Source of the DNA: Lacrimispora amygdalina
Lineage (GTDB): Bacteria > Bacillota > Clostridia > Lachnospirales > Lachnospiraceae
Length of the DNA stretch: 45,554 nucleotides
Reading direction: 5' to 3'
NCBI RefSeq assembly: GCF_003432035.1
Contig: NZ_QOHO01000009.1
Location: forward strand, 1 to 45,554
The notes under the pieces were generated by a model. That model was not told the origin of the DNA. It worked only from the letters and a program-made list of their open reading frames with translations, and made no database searches. Shown in pieces: positions 26,711-35,315 of the stretch (its first letter is position 1; each line of letters starts with the position of its first letter). The position numbers were made by a program, and so were the translations under genes.

Positions 26711-26967
26711 CCATGGGTATGCAATTTATGATGATTTCGAGGTAGAGAAGATTCTCAAACAATTTATTCATGCTTAATGTAATAGACAAGAACTAGCATA
26801 AACTCTTATAGCAAATTCTTCCACTTTATTTTCGACATATTTCAATACAAATCTCGCAATGTGTTGAGGCAGTAATACAGATTCCTAAAAAACGCATTTT
26901 GCCCTTGGCGTAGACATTAAATTGACTAATACTTATAGAAAAAAAGATACCCGTTGGAGCCTTGAGC
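26711..26967. other. Gap with small coding scraps
   Basis: The plus strand reads YAIYDDFEVEKILKQFIHA and stop near 26720-26776. At 26858-26940 lies EAVIQIPKKRILPLA, stop, plus following bases related to the remnant at 15.6-15.7 kb. Neither is an intact gene. Confidence 0.4.
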
Positions 26968-27777
26968 TTAATACTTGCATTTACAATAGCTCCAATGGGT
27001 TACCAACCAATTTAATGACTCCTGCAATGATGAAACTGTTTTTGTTTCAATCACACACCTGCAATGATTGCGCCTGGCAATATTAAGCTTTTCAAGTAAA
27101 TTAATATTTCCTTCACCGAGAGTCAGGTGATTTTGTTTCCCGATAGCATCGTGTATATGAAAATGTTTTAACTTACTTTCATTTTGGATAATATACTTTT
27201 CATCAACACTATTGGCAGAATGAGAATGCCCAATATCCCAGGTAAGAGTAAAAATGGAACTATCAAGTAAAATATCAATTGCTTCTTTTTGAAATGCAGT
27301 AAAACCCTCTGTATTTTCTATGGAAATATTAATGCCTTCTCCACCAATCACAGTTTTACACATATCTTTGAAATATTGAATATTGTTTAAATATATATCA
27401 CGATATTTATCAAATAAAAATACTTTTTGATCTGGGAGCGTAAAATAAACACCTCTACTCAAGTGCATGTTTAAAAGTGGAATTCCTAGCTCTTTTGCAA
27501 CTAATAAAGATTGTTTAACCGTATCCAGGTAAGCCTTGGTCACAGCATTATTGAAATCACTTATATTTAGATTTTCATCAAGATGGATCGTGTAATAGAC
27601 TTTATATTCCTTAGATATATCTTGAAACATTCCGGAATTTTTCAAAATCACCACTTGATATTGTGGTAAATTCATATTTAATTCAATAAATTTTAGGCCA
27701 AGGCTATTACAAAGCCTTGCATTTTCCTCCAAGCCGGCCAGTTCAATTAAAGTGGGCATCCCAAATTCAATGCTCAT
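26968..27777 (-). CDS. Sugar phosphate isomerase/epimerase family (AP endonuclease 2-like TIM barrel)
   Basis: A 269-residue TIM barrel of the xylose isomerase-like/AP endonuclease 2 superfamily. Metal-ligand-bearing strands are visible: NMHLSRG, ISIENTEG (Glu), LTWDIGHSHSAN (Asp, His), LKHFHIHDAIG (His x His) and CVIETK (Glu). I start at ATG 27777, after a perfect AAGGAGGAG site; the frame is open 29 codons further. Members isomerise or epimerise sugars and inositols, or cut abasic DNA; with glycosidases nearby a sugar role is more likely. No other member of its pathway is adjacent. Confidence 0.82.
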   Translation of the reverse strand: MSIEFGMPTLIELAGLEENARLCNSLGLKFIELNMNLPQYQVVILKNSGMFQDISKEYKVYYTIHLDENLNISDFNNAVTKAYLDTVKQSLLVAKELGIPLLNMHLSRGVYFTLPDQKVFLFDKYRDIYLNNIQYFKDMCKTVIGGEGINISIENTEGFTAFQKEAIDILLDSSIFTLTWDIGHSHSANSVDEKYIIQNESKLKHFHIHDAIGKQNHLTLGEGNINLLEKLNIARRNHCRCVIETKTVSSLQESLNWLVTHWSYCKCKY

Positions 27778-27890
27778 TACACTCCTCCTTAGTTTTGACA
27801 GCTTATCATTAATATAATGGAAATACTCGATTATAACTTTATTCATCTTGTTTTCAACAAACAACTATTACAAAAGGCCAATTCACTTTA

Positions 27891-28665
27891 CTACTCTTGC
27901 AGATATTTTTCTGTTTCTAATAATTCTTGCTCATTTGCAAGTTCTCGTTTCAGTTCTTCCTCTGTCGGCATATATAACTTATATTTCGAATCAAATATTT
28001 GATTGTTATCTTCTGGCAAGGTATATTTAACAACTGAGTCACTTTTGTCCGCGCAAAGAACGATTCCAATAGGAAGATTATCACCCTCATTCATAAGTTC
28101 TCTTGTGTAATAATTTACATACCTTGATGTGTCAACTTACCGATTTTTAAATCAATGATGACAAAGCATTTTAATATATAATTATAAAATACAAGATCAA
28201 TATAATAATGCTCACCATCAAAGGAAATATGTTGTTGCCTCGACACAAATGAAAATCCACGTCCAAGCTCCAATAAAAATTTTTGCAAATGGTCTATCAA
28301 GCCTTGCTCAATCTCTCTTTCATAAAGATTAGGTGTTTGCTCTAATCCTAAAAATTCAAGGACATATGGATCTCGAAATTTGTAACAGTATACCCTTTGC
28401 CAAACTCCACAGTCAATTTCTCAGATAAAAATTTCAATAAACCTTTTCCATACTCTGCACGTTCATTTTTACCTTGTGCTTCGTATATCTGTTTACCAAT
28501 GTCCCAATAAGTTTCTACCATTACAAAATTAACAGTAGAATATACTTTCTGCTGTGCTTTTTTCAGAGTAAGTTTTATATTTTCATAAATCTTACTCTCA
28601 GCTAAATATTCCATTAAGATCCCCCAATCCGATAATTTTTCTGTAATACCGTGATTTAATTTCAC
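27891..28665 (-). pseudogene. DUF1016 (YhcG-like) PD-(D/E)XK nuclease, broken by two deletions
   Basis: Three consecutive minus-strand pieces belong to one protein. 28665-28380 is the N-terminal domain (VETYWDIGKQIYEAQGKNERAEYGKG...LTVEFGKGY). After a gap that removes the middle linker, 28380-28115 in another frame gives RDPYVLEFLGLEQ then FVSRQQHISFDGEHYYIDLVFYN and CFVIIDLKIGKLTHQ, with the nuclease residues E/D/D-K present. A second small deletion near 28120 removes the GQM step, and 28110-27891 gives YVNYYTRELMN...PIGIVLCADK. The family is linked to restriction-modification and phage defence, but this copy cannot work. Confidence 0.85.
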
Positions 28666-28693
28666 ATTTTACTCACCATATTTTCCCGTTTAC

Positions 28694-29161
28694 TCAAGTT
28701 TCTGTCCTTGACTTCTTTTGTTTTCTATTCAACAAATAAATTATAATTGGGATTATTAACATAATCCAAAACAATGCATTATAGTGTAGAATTCTCCATC
28801 TTCCAAACCCCTCTGTTAATTCATACTTATTAAAAATATGTATAAACAACCTAAGCCCTGTAATCTGTATTACTTCAAATAAAAAATATGATCTTAAATA
28901 CATTTTTAAATTAATTTTTCTTGTAAGCAATATAATTCCGATAATAATCAGGAAGAAGTAGTTGGCTAATAAAAATGCATTCGTACAATATTGGGAATAT
29001 TTTTTAAGATTTTCGGCTTGTACGATCATTTCTTTCCGCTTTTCTACTGTTACTCCATTTGCTTCCTGCATTAATCCTATATAATTATATATAAATTTTA
29101 AAGCAAACATATGAAAAGATAACACTAATATGGATAAGGCCGTAACACCACCAAAATACAT
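28694..29161 (-). CDS. Small four-helix membrane protein, start in doubt
   Basis: A 155-residue protein with about four hydrophobic helices and a Lys/Arg-rich tail (NRKQKKSRTET). I do not recognise the family. ATG 29161 has no ribosome site. Just upstream, ATGATG at 29179-29184 follows a purine-rich AAGGGGG, but an A11 run (29166-29176) puts it out of frame; A12 would give MMIKKKNKMYFGGV. So the gene is either frameshifted, dependent on slippage at the A run, or miscalled by one base. It follows the IS256 remnant region and precedes the broken nuclease gene on the same strand. Confidence 0.6.
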   Translation of the reverse strand: MYFGGVTALSILVLSFHMFALKFIYNYIGLMQEANGVTVEKRKEMIVQAENLKKYSQYCTNAFLLANYFFLIIIGIILLTRKINLKMYLRSYFLFEVIQITGLRLFIHIFNKYELTEGFGRWRILHYNALFWIMLIIPIIIYLLNRKQKKSRTET

Positions 29162-29213
29162 CTTATTTTTTTTTTTATCATCATTCTTTCAGTTTCCCCC
29201 TTCTGCACTCACC

Positions 29214-29238
29214 GTAAATTGATGGATTCCAAAACAAT
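29214..29238 (+). repeat. 25-bp repeat, copy 2
   Basis: Exact second copy of the 25 bases at 15587, starting CACCGTAAATTGATGG. It is immediately followed by a hairpin. Confidence 0.7.
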
Positions 29239-29283
29239 AAAGCAGGTACACTCAATATTTATACTGAGAACACCTGCTTATTA
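29236..29283. terminator. Interrupted hairpin upstream of IS256 remnant
   Basis: AATAAAGCAGGT...CTCA pairs with TGAG...ACCTGCTTATT around an AT loop. It could be a terminator or part of an insertion-sequence end. Confidence 0.5.
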
Positions 29284-29415
29284 TAAAGTTATAATCTTAA
29301 ATGTGTTCTCTATTATTTAATACAAGTACATTTTATCATAACTTTAATAGAAAAATATATTGTTCTTACTTTTTAACATGACAAATTTCGACAATTATTT
29401 CCGTATACCTAGAAC

Positions 29416-29844
29416 ATGTCCGATAACATTATACAATTAAATCAGGAACTTATCCATAACGAATTGAAAGATTTAGTACGTAACAGCGTTGAGGAAACCC
29501 TCAACGCCTTGCTGGATCATGAAGCAGATGAACTCGTTAATGCTGAAAAATACGAACGTTCCGGTGATCGCAAAGGATATCGTTCCAGACATTACAGCAG
29601 AAACTTTCAAACCACTGCCGGTGAGGTCAAATTAAAGATGCAAAAGTTAAAAGGCGTTCCGTTTGAAACTGCCATTATTGAGCGTTATCGCCGCAGAGAA
29701 TGCTCTGTGGAAGAAGCCCTCAAAATGTACCTCGCGGGTGTTTCTGTCCGCCGCGTTGAAGACATTACCGAGGCGTTATGGGGAACCAAGGTTTCATCCC
29801 CCGGCGCAGATCAACATATCCGGTACAGATATAGATATTCATAA
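29416..29844 (+). pseudogene. IS256-family transposase, N-terminal third
   Basis: The first about 125 residues are a good Mutator/IS256 transposase start: KDLVRNSVEETLNALLDHEADEL, then RSGDRKGYRSRHYSRNFQTTAGEV, FETAIIERYRRRE and EEALKMYLAGVSVRRVEDI. After EALWGTKVS it leaves frame (PGADQHIRYRYRYS) and ends. The DDE catalytic residues and about two thirds of the usual 400 residues are absent. I could not assign the outer inverted repeats. Confidence 0.85.
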
Positions 29845-30088
29845 AGCAGGAAGCAGTTGCAAGTCGTATATCCATGTTGAGTTCCTCCTTGAGTTCTGTG
29901 TGAAAAGTTTGTTAGCAACTTTTTAAACTTTACATCATTATCTCAATTTTACGAAGAAAGATTCAGCAACTAAATAAAATCTCTAGGGTGTTAAACTTTT
30001 TCTTTGCACTTTGTCACACTTTGGGGTTGCAAAAAACACTTGTATATAAATACAATAAATTCCAATAAATTCCATTATTCAAAAAATA
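29845..30088. other. Gap between IS256 remnant and response regulator
   Basis: No gene is visible. A 10-bp tandem repeat (CAATAAATTC twice, 30053-30072) lies just before the promoter of the next gene. Confidence 0.5.
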
Positions 30089-30117
30089 TTGTTTTAGGTT
30101 GTTTTAAATGGTATACT
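30089..30117 (+). promoter_or_regulatory. Promoter of the orphan response regulator
   Basis: TTGTTT (30089-30094), a 17-bp spacer and TATACT (30112-30117), about 40 bp before the start codon. It fits a sigma-A promoter. Confidence 0.55.
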
Positions 30118-30155
30118 AGATACATAGTCAACATCGTACTGAGCGGAGAGATAGA

Positions 30156-30833
30156 ATGATTAATGTACTTATAGTAGATGACCAAAAGCTTTTGAGAGAA
30201 AGCTTTAAACATATTATAGAAAATAATAGTGATATAAAAGTCGTGGGCTGTGTTACAAATGGTAAAGAAGCCTTTAACTTTTGCAATACATTTATCCCAA
30301 ATGTTATTTTAATGGATTTATCGATGCCTGTATGTAACGGAACTGAAGCTACAAAACTTATTAAATCCAAATATACTAAAGTAAAAATACTTATTTTATC
30401 GTCATCCTCCGACGGGTCAGATGTAGTTGATGCAATTAAAAATGGAGCAGATGGATATATAGGCAAGAATATTGGAGCTGAGGAATTAATACTTTCAATC
30501 AAGAGTACTGCTGCTGGATTAGCGACCATCGACAGGGAAGTCTTAAATTTTATTTCACTTGAAACAAGTGATAATCAAAACGATAATAAAAAGCAAGATG
30601 ATAAGCAAAAAAGTACAGTTATTAAAATAAATGATATTGATATTTCATTAACAAAAAAAGAGTTAAGCATTATAAGTATGATTGTGGATGGAAAGGATAA
30701 CAAGCAGATCGGTACAGCTTTGTTTATGGCAGAAGGAACGGCTAAAAATAAAATCACTGAAATTATAAATAAATTGCAGTTAAAAGATCGAACTCAACTT
30801 GCCGTATTCGCACTTAAGAATAACTTGATTTAA
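30156..30833 (+). CDS. NarL/LuxR-type response regulator, orphan
   Basis: A 225-residue regulator with a receiver domain (D8, D9 acidic pair, phosphorylated D54 in ILMDLSMP, Lys in GYIGKN) and a C-terminal LuxR-type helix-turn-helix (LTKKELSIISMIVDGKDNKQIGTALFMAEGTAKNKITEIINKLQL). The linker is Asn/Asp/Lys-rich (SDNQNDNKKQDDKQK). No histidine kinase is adjacent on the same strand. A single Hpt protein and a hybrid kinase lie 0.4 and 2.2 kb away on the opposite strand, making them candidate donors in a phosphorelay. It has its own promoter and terminator. Confidence 0.9.
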   Translation: MINVLIVDDQKLLRESFKHIIENNSDIKVVGCVTNGKEAFNFCNTFIPNVILMDLSMPVCNGTEATKLIKSKYTKVKILILSSSSDGSDVVDAIKNGADGYIGKNIGAEELILSIKSTAAGLATIDREVLNFISLETSDNQNDNKKQDDKQKSTVIKINDIDISLTKKELSIISMIVDGKDNKQIGTALFMAEGTAKNKITEIINKLQLKDRTQLAVFALKNNLI

Positions 30834-30932
30834 TGAACAATATCATCTCATAAAGGATGTATGCATTTTATTAGAGACTGTTTCAAAGTTTGTGAAAACT
30901 CAAAAAACTGATATAAGATAATCAGTTACCAT

Positions 30933-30969
30933 GGGGAAAAATCATTTTTTCGATATTTCCCCTTTTTTT
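30933..30969 (+). terminator. Intrinsic terminator after the response regulator
   Basis: GGGGAAA (30933-30939) pairs with TTTCCCC (30956-30962), followed by seven T. Confidence 0.88.
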
Positions 30970-31018
30970 ATTATTATGCAGATTCCGGCCATGTCAAGAA
31001 GAGCTGCCTACTGACAGC

Positions 31019-31264
31019 CTAGAAAGCTTTATAATTAAGATAAACCTTCTTCAAAATAGATCTCCAACGTAAGCGCTTAATAGGTTCTTTCCAACCTAAG
31101 TTGATTTTATAATAACATTCATTTAGCAGAAGTTTACTTTTGGTTAATTTAATTTTATTAAGGCTTTCTTCTGCTAGACCATTTAATATAGAAAGCCAGA
31201 ACAGTTCTTCATTCAGCTCCTCATCAAGAAAACCATCAAGAGCTGAATAGTTTTTCGTATTCTC
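31019..31264 (-). pseudogene. 75-codon open frame directly after the Hpt stop
   Basis: Immediately after the Hpt TAG, and in the same frame, the minus strand reads ENTKNYSALDGFLDEELNEE, LFWLSILNGLAEESLNKIKL, then CYYKINLGWKEPIKRLRWRS and ILKKVYLNYKAF before a stop at 31019. It contains no Met or other likely start. The sequence looks like a real protein C-terminus with charged helices and Trp-rich motifs, but I do not recognise the family. It is either a remnant joined here by deletion or a read-through extension of Hpt. Confidence 0.5.
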
Positions 31265-31606
31265 CTACTTGAAATATTGTAAAATTTCTCGTTTAACTTG
31301 GTCAATGGCATCGTTTAGTTCTAATACATATGTATTTATACTAACATAGTCTTGACTCTTTAGCTTAATATCCAAGCTCTTAGCGATTTCATAAACTTCC
31401 TGTGCCTTATAACTGCTTGCTATACCTTTAATATCATGTACGACTTTCATCAACTCTGTAAAATTTTCGAAACACAATTGCATATTTGCAGTATGTTTTC
31501 CATGTTCTAACTCTTCAACGAATACCAGATAGAGTTCTTTTATTGTATCACAATCTAAACCAACATCTTTTTGAAATGCTTTAATATCTACTATTTTCTG
31601 TTCCAT
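31265..31606 (-). CDS. Histidine phosphotransfer (Hpt) protein
   Basis: A 113-residue single-domain Hpt protein: an all-helical bundle with the phospho-accepting His in MKVVHDIKGIASSY. Such proteins carry phosphate from the receiver of a hybrid kinase to a response regulator. A hybrid kinase lacking its own Hpt lies upstream on the same strand (33.0-35.2 kb), separated by an IS66 remnant, and an orphan regulator lies on the other side. A three-part relay is a reasonable inference. The GAGGAG ribosome site is about 12 bases from the start. Confidence 0.88.
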   Translation of the reverse strand: MEQKIVDIKAFQKDVGLDCDTIKELYLVFVEELEHGKHTANMQLCFENFTELMKVVHDIKGIASSYKAQEVYEIAKSLDIKLKSQDYVSINTYVLELNDAIDQVKREILQYFK

Positions 31607-31901
31607 TGTTTTAATTACTCCTCGTATTATATAGTCATAGACCTTCTTTACCTTTTCTATAGGTTAGGCTATGCTGTTTTAGATACTGTGGATTAGTTAA
31701 TTTCTCCTACCACACAGATGGTTTTAAAAAGGTGCGGTATGCTTTATACAATGCCACAAAATTTGTATGTCACTGGGATAATACGTTTTCTACATATCTT
31801 GCAAAAAAACGCGCTTTCAAGGTTCAAATATATCTGAAATGCATTTCTGCAGTTCATTCAAAAATTCCATTTTTAGACTTGACTTTTAATAATTAGTCTT
31901 T
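31607..31901. other. Gap upstream of the Hpt gene
   Basis: AT-rich, no gene or hairpin recognised; presumably holds the Hpt promoter. Confidence 0.4.
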
Positions 31902-31976
31902 TTATTCATTATATCTATATAGGCGTCTGACTAATTCCATTTCCTTGTCTGTAAGAATGTTATTTGATTGTCTCAT
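31902..31976 (-). CDS. Possible 24-residue peptide
   Basis: MRQSNNILTDKEMELVRRLY then RYNE and stop, preceded by a perfect GGAGG eight bases before ATG. The ribosome site is the main support. ILTDKEMELVRRL recalls the first helix of LuxR-type DNA-binding domains, so it could instead be the start of a decayed regulator. Confidence 0.35.
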   Translation of the reverse strand: MRQSNNILTDKEMELVRRLYRYNE

Positions 31977-32315
31977 TTTGATAACCTCCGTTTTGACTGT
32001 TAGTGAGATTATTCCCATTTACACGGATAAAAATTCAGCCTCGCTGCTTAACTACCTTTATAATAATTCTGCTAAAGATGTATTAAATCTCACGAAACAA
32101 AATATTGACGGATATCGAAGTCAATTTACTTCTTCACGTCCCAGAACTATTCATAATAATATTATATACGCCAATACGGTCTTTTCTTAAAAAGAAAGGA
32201 ATATGACCCGTATATATCCTGTTTTCTTACGCATTCTATATGCTTGTGGTCCAGGTATATTACTGATCCAGTTATAAAAGGTGCCTGGAAGCGTCAAATA
32301 AAATTGTGTATTTAA
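31977..32315. other. Gap between peptide ORF and IS66 remnant
   Basis: A short plus-strand open stretch (to 32190) lacks a ribosome site and family features. No RNA or repeat seen. Confidence 0.4.
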
Positions 32316-32348
32316 AAAGAGCCAACCTTCCGTTATAATGAAAGGTTG
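32316..32348 (-). terminator. Terminator of the IS66 remnant
   Basis: CAACCTT pairs with AAGGTTG; on the minus strand the hairpin is followed by GGCTCTTTTT. It lies just after the IS66 stop codon. Confidence 0.65.
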
Positions 32349-32351
32349 ACT

Positions 32352-32615
32352 TTATCGGCACAGTTTCTGAATCAGCGAATCCCCGGGCATGTATTCTTCC
32401 AGATATTCAGGATGTTCTAGGAATGAAGTTCCAGGGATGTCACCAAGAATAGACTGAATATATTCATGGGACTCAGACCATTGGCTTTTGCCGTTTCAAT
32501 TAGAGTGTATATACCAGCACTTGTCTCGGCTCCTTTGGGACTGCCAGAGAACATCCAGTTCTTTCTGCCAATTGTAAAAGGACAAATGCTATTTTCTGCC
32601 TGGCTCTGCTCGTTT
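32352..32615 (-). pseudogene. IS66-family transposase (TnpC) C-terminal remnant
   Basis: The minus strand reads EQSQAENSICPFTIGRKNWM, then FSGSPKGAETSAGIYTLIET and AKANGLSP. After a one-base frameshift it continues YIQSILGDIPGTSFLEHPEY, then LEEYMPGDSLIQKLCR and stop. The GRKNWxFSxSPKGAxxSAxIYxLIETAKANGL motif is diagnostic of IS66 transposases. Only the last about 85 residues remain. Confidence 0.85.
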
Positions 32616-33022
32616 TTGGATCTTTAATACGGTACCGCCGAACCGAATCAAAACTGCAGTGCCTTCTGTCGGTGCTTAACTATGCTTTGGAAGTTGGCGG
32701 AGTCTCAAATGCCTACCGTTTTATCTTTCGCATCCAATAATAAGAAGATTTTATACCAATCCCATTATGTTCGCACCAGCAAGAAACTTTCTGTCCACTT
32801 GCTCTGCAGTCGCGAATTCGGGAAAGCCTGAATGGATCATTATCCCATAGGTAAAACAAAAATCTATACACGTACTTATAAGACGCTTACTTTATTTCGA
32901 TACTCCTATTATACCAGAAAAGTGCCTCCAAGTCCTTATAGACACTAAACTTTTTGACACATTTCAAATACAAAAACCCAGACGGATGCCCGGGACTTTG
33001 ACTACAGTCTGAGAGTGATACT
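32616..33022. other. Degenerate DNA, probably further IS66 remains
   Basis: No open frame of note. The sequence is more GC-balanced than its surroundings and continues upstream of the IS66 fragment, so it is likely mutated IS sequence. Confidence 0.35.
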
Positions 33023-35245
33023 TTATGTATCGCTCTGATGACATAAATATTTACTTAACCACTTTTGTATAATATTATTAAGTTTAATCATTGTTATAGG
33101 TTTACTTATATAGTCATCCATTCCTGCTGCTATGCACTTGGCACGATCACCTTCCATTGCATGAGCGGTCATTGCGATCATAATGGTATTCTGATTTAAT
33201 TCACCGTTTGTCTTTATTATATAAGCTGCTTCATATCCATCCAGTAAAGGCATCTGACAATCCATTAAAATTATATCGTATTTTTTATTCTTACACATGA
33301 AAACTGCTTGTTGTCCATTTTCAGCTAACTCCACTTTGTATCCGAGCTGTTTTAACATGGCAGTGGCAAGCTTCTGATTTGCTACTGTATCTTCTACCAG
33401 CAACACATTGTAATATTTATTCTGTGTTATTTGATTCGAAGTTAAATCTGTTATCCCTGTAACCTGTTTGTTCATGTTACTCAAGAATAACGGCATAGGT
33501 TCACTAAGATTAACAGGTGATTGAATCACATTTTTTTCTATCTTAGGCCAGTTGTTTGCACTAAACTCATCTTGGATTTTGTATTTTTCAAGATCTAATT
33601 CAACATAGAAAGTTGAGCCTTTACCCAATACACTTTCTACACTAATTACTCCACCCATTAGCATGATAAGTCGCTTAGAAATCGCAAGTCCAAGACCAGT
33701 TCCACCATATTTTCTAGTTGTCGTAGCATCTGCCTGAGTAAATACATTAAATAGTTTTAATAACAGCTCTTGGCTCATTCCAATTCCTGTATCACTTACC
33801 TGAAATTGGAGCTTTATATACTTTTCATTATTTTCTAAAACTACAAGTCTTACGATTATATTACCGACTTCAGTGAATTTCACTGCATTACTAATAAGAT
33901 TATTTAATACCTGTCTTATTCTCCCTGGATCACCATATAAAATTTCCGGAACTTCGGGTGAAATTAATAGCTCCATTTTTATTTTCTTTTCATTTACTTT
34001 TGAAGAAAATAGCTTCACCGATTCTTTTATGAGAGCATGAACATCAAACAAAGCATGCTCTAATTCCAGCTTACCTGCTTCTATCTTCGAGTAATCTAAG
34101 ATATCATTTACAAGAAAAAGTAAAATATCAGAAGCTGAATTTATTTGCGTTAGATAATCCGATTGTTCTTCGTTCAAGTTAGTCCTCATAAGAAGATCAA
34201 TAAATCCAATAATGCCATTCAATGGTGTCCTAATTTCATGAGACATATTTGCAAGAAATTGGCTTTTTGCACTGTTCGCTTCCTCTGCAGCTTTCTTAGC
34301 ATTAAATAAATCTTCTTGTGTTTTTCTTTGCTCAGTAATATCCTGTGCCGTGCATACCAGGTATTCAATATTACCAATTAAATCAAATTTTGGTTTACTT
34401 TTAATCTGTAAGAGCCTGTTTATCCCCCTACTATCTTCTATCCAAATTTCATTTATAGCCTCTCTCTTTTGTTGAAACATATCCCAGTATAATTTGCATA
34501 ATAAATTGGCTGTTTCGGGTGAAAACACCTCATATAGGTCTTTATACTCTAATTCTTCTTTACTCTTACCAAAAAATCGTGCATGAGAATTGTTCACAGC
34601 TCCATAAACTGTGGTATTCTTTAAGAACCAAATTTGAACATCGGAGTTATCCAGAATTAGCATGCTGTCATTCAATTTCGACCTTAGAATCCTTTCTTGC
34701 TGTAATCTTTCAATATAAGCGATCCATATCTCTCCAAGATTCTGAACCATATTTATAGCTTCCTGCTGCCATATCATTGAACTACATACGCTATCCAGAC
34801 CTACATAACCTTGTACTACTTTATTCACTGTCATAGGAACTATGAAACATGCCTTAACGCAATGTTTCGTCATCATATCCCTTTCTGAATAGGCTTCATC
34901 AGGAATATCTTCAACATTGTTAATTACTACACACTCATTATTTTTAATTTTTCTCATTAACCAGGGATATTGATAAGCTAGCTCTTCTTGTGTAGAATCT
35001 CTTCTAGAAGGAATTCCCTCTCTGAGCCATTCATAAGAAAGTTGCATGATAGTCGCATCATCTAAAAACTTATAGATATATACTCTGTCTGTATTTAGAA
35101 AAAGGCCTAAAGCAGCAATACTTGATCTAATCTCAGACTCTATCTGCTCTCCTTTCAATTTCAGAAATCTCATGTAAGTCTGCTTGATATATTCTTCTTT
35201 TATTGTTTTGTCTATCTGTTTTATGTTGGCATGAATATTTTTCAT
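33023..35245 (-). CDS. Hybrid sensor histidine kinase (GAF-PAS-HisKA-HATPase-REC)
   Basis: About 740 residues without membrane helices, so cytoplasmic. Order: GAF domain (about 20-185, [13 protein letters not shown]...[20 protein letters not shown]), PAS domain (about 200-310), coiled linker, dimer/His box [12 protein letters not shown], ATPase with N, G1 and G2 boxes ([27 protein letters not shown]), and a C-terminal receiver ([10 protein letters not shown]; Asp in [13 protein letters not shown]; Lys in YISKPI). No Hpt domain is fused, so it needs a partner such as the protein at 31265. Start ATG 35245 follows GGAG; an ATG 12 bases ahead overlaps that site. Last gene of the chemosensory operon. 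Confidence 0.92.
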   Translation of the reverse strand: MKNIHANIKQIDKTIKEEYIKQTYMRFLKLKGEQIESEIRSSIAALGLFLNTDRVYIYKFLDDATIMQLSYEWLREGIPSRRDSTQEELAYQYPWLMRKIKNNECVVINNVEDIPDEAYSERDMMTKHCVKACFIVPMTVNKVVQGYVGLDSVCSSMIWQQEAINMVQNLGEIWIAYIERLQQERILRSKLNDSMLILDNSDVQIWFLKNTTVYGAVNNSHARFFGKSKEELEYKDLYEVFSPETANLLCKLYWDMFQQKREAINEIWIEDSRGINRLLQIKSKPKFDLIGNIEYLVCTAQDITEQRKTQEDLFNAKKAAEEANSAKSQFLANMSHEIRTPLNGIIGFIDLLMRTNLNEEQSDYLTQINSASDILLFLVNDILDYSKIEAGKLELEHALFDVHALIKESVKLFSSKVNEKKIKMELLISPEVPEILYGDPGRIRQVLNNLISNAVKFTEVGNIIVRLVVLENNEKYIKLQFQVSDTGIGMSQELLLKLFNVFTQADATTTRKYGGTGLGLAISKRLIMLMGGVISVESVLGKGSTFYVELDLEKYKIQDEFSANNWPKIEKNVIQSPVNLSEPMPLFLSNMNKQVTGITDLTSNQITQNKYYNVLLVEDTVANQKLATAMLKQLGYKVELAENGQQAVFMCKNKKYDIILMDCQMPLLDGYEAAYIIKTNGELNQNTIMIAMTAHAMEGDRAKCIAAGMDDYISKPITMIKLNNIIQKWLSKYLCHQSDT

Positions 35246-35315
35246 ATATATCTCCATTCAGCCGCCATTCGGCATTTCCATCAGTGTGAGGGTGATTTTG
35301 TTTTAACATTTAACT

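Noticed and set aside
31945-32190. Plus-strand 81-codon open frame
   Set aside because: No ribosome site, no family features and it overlaps the better-supported antisense peptide ORF.
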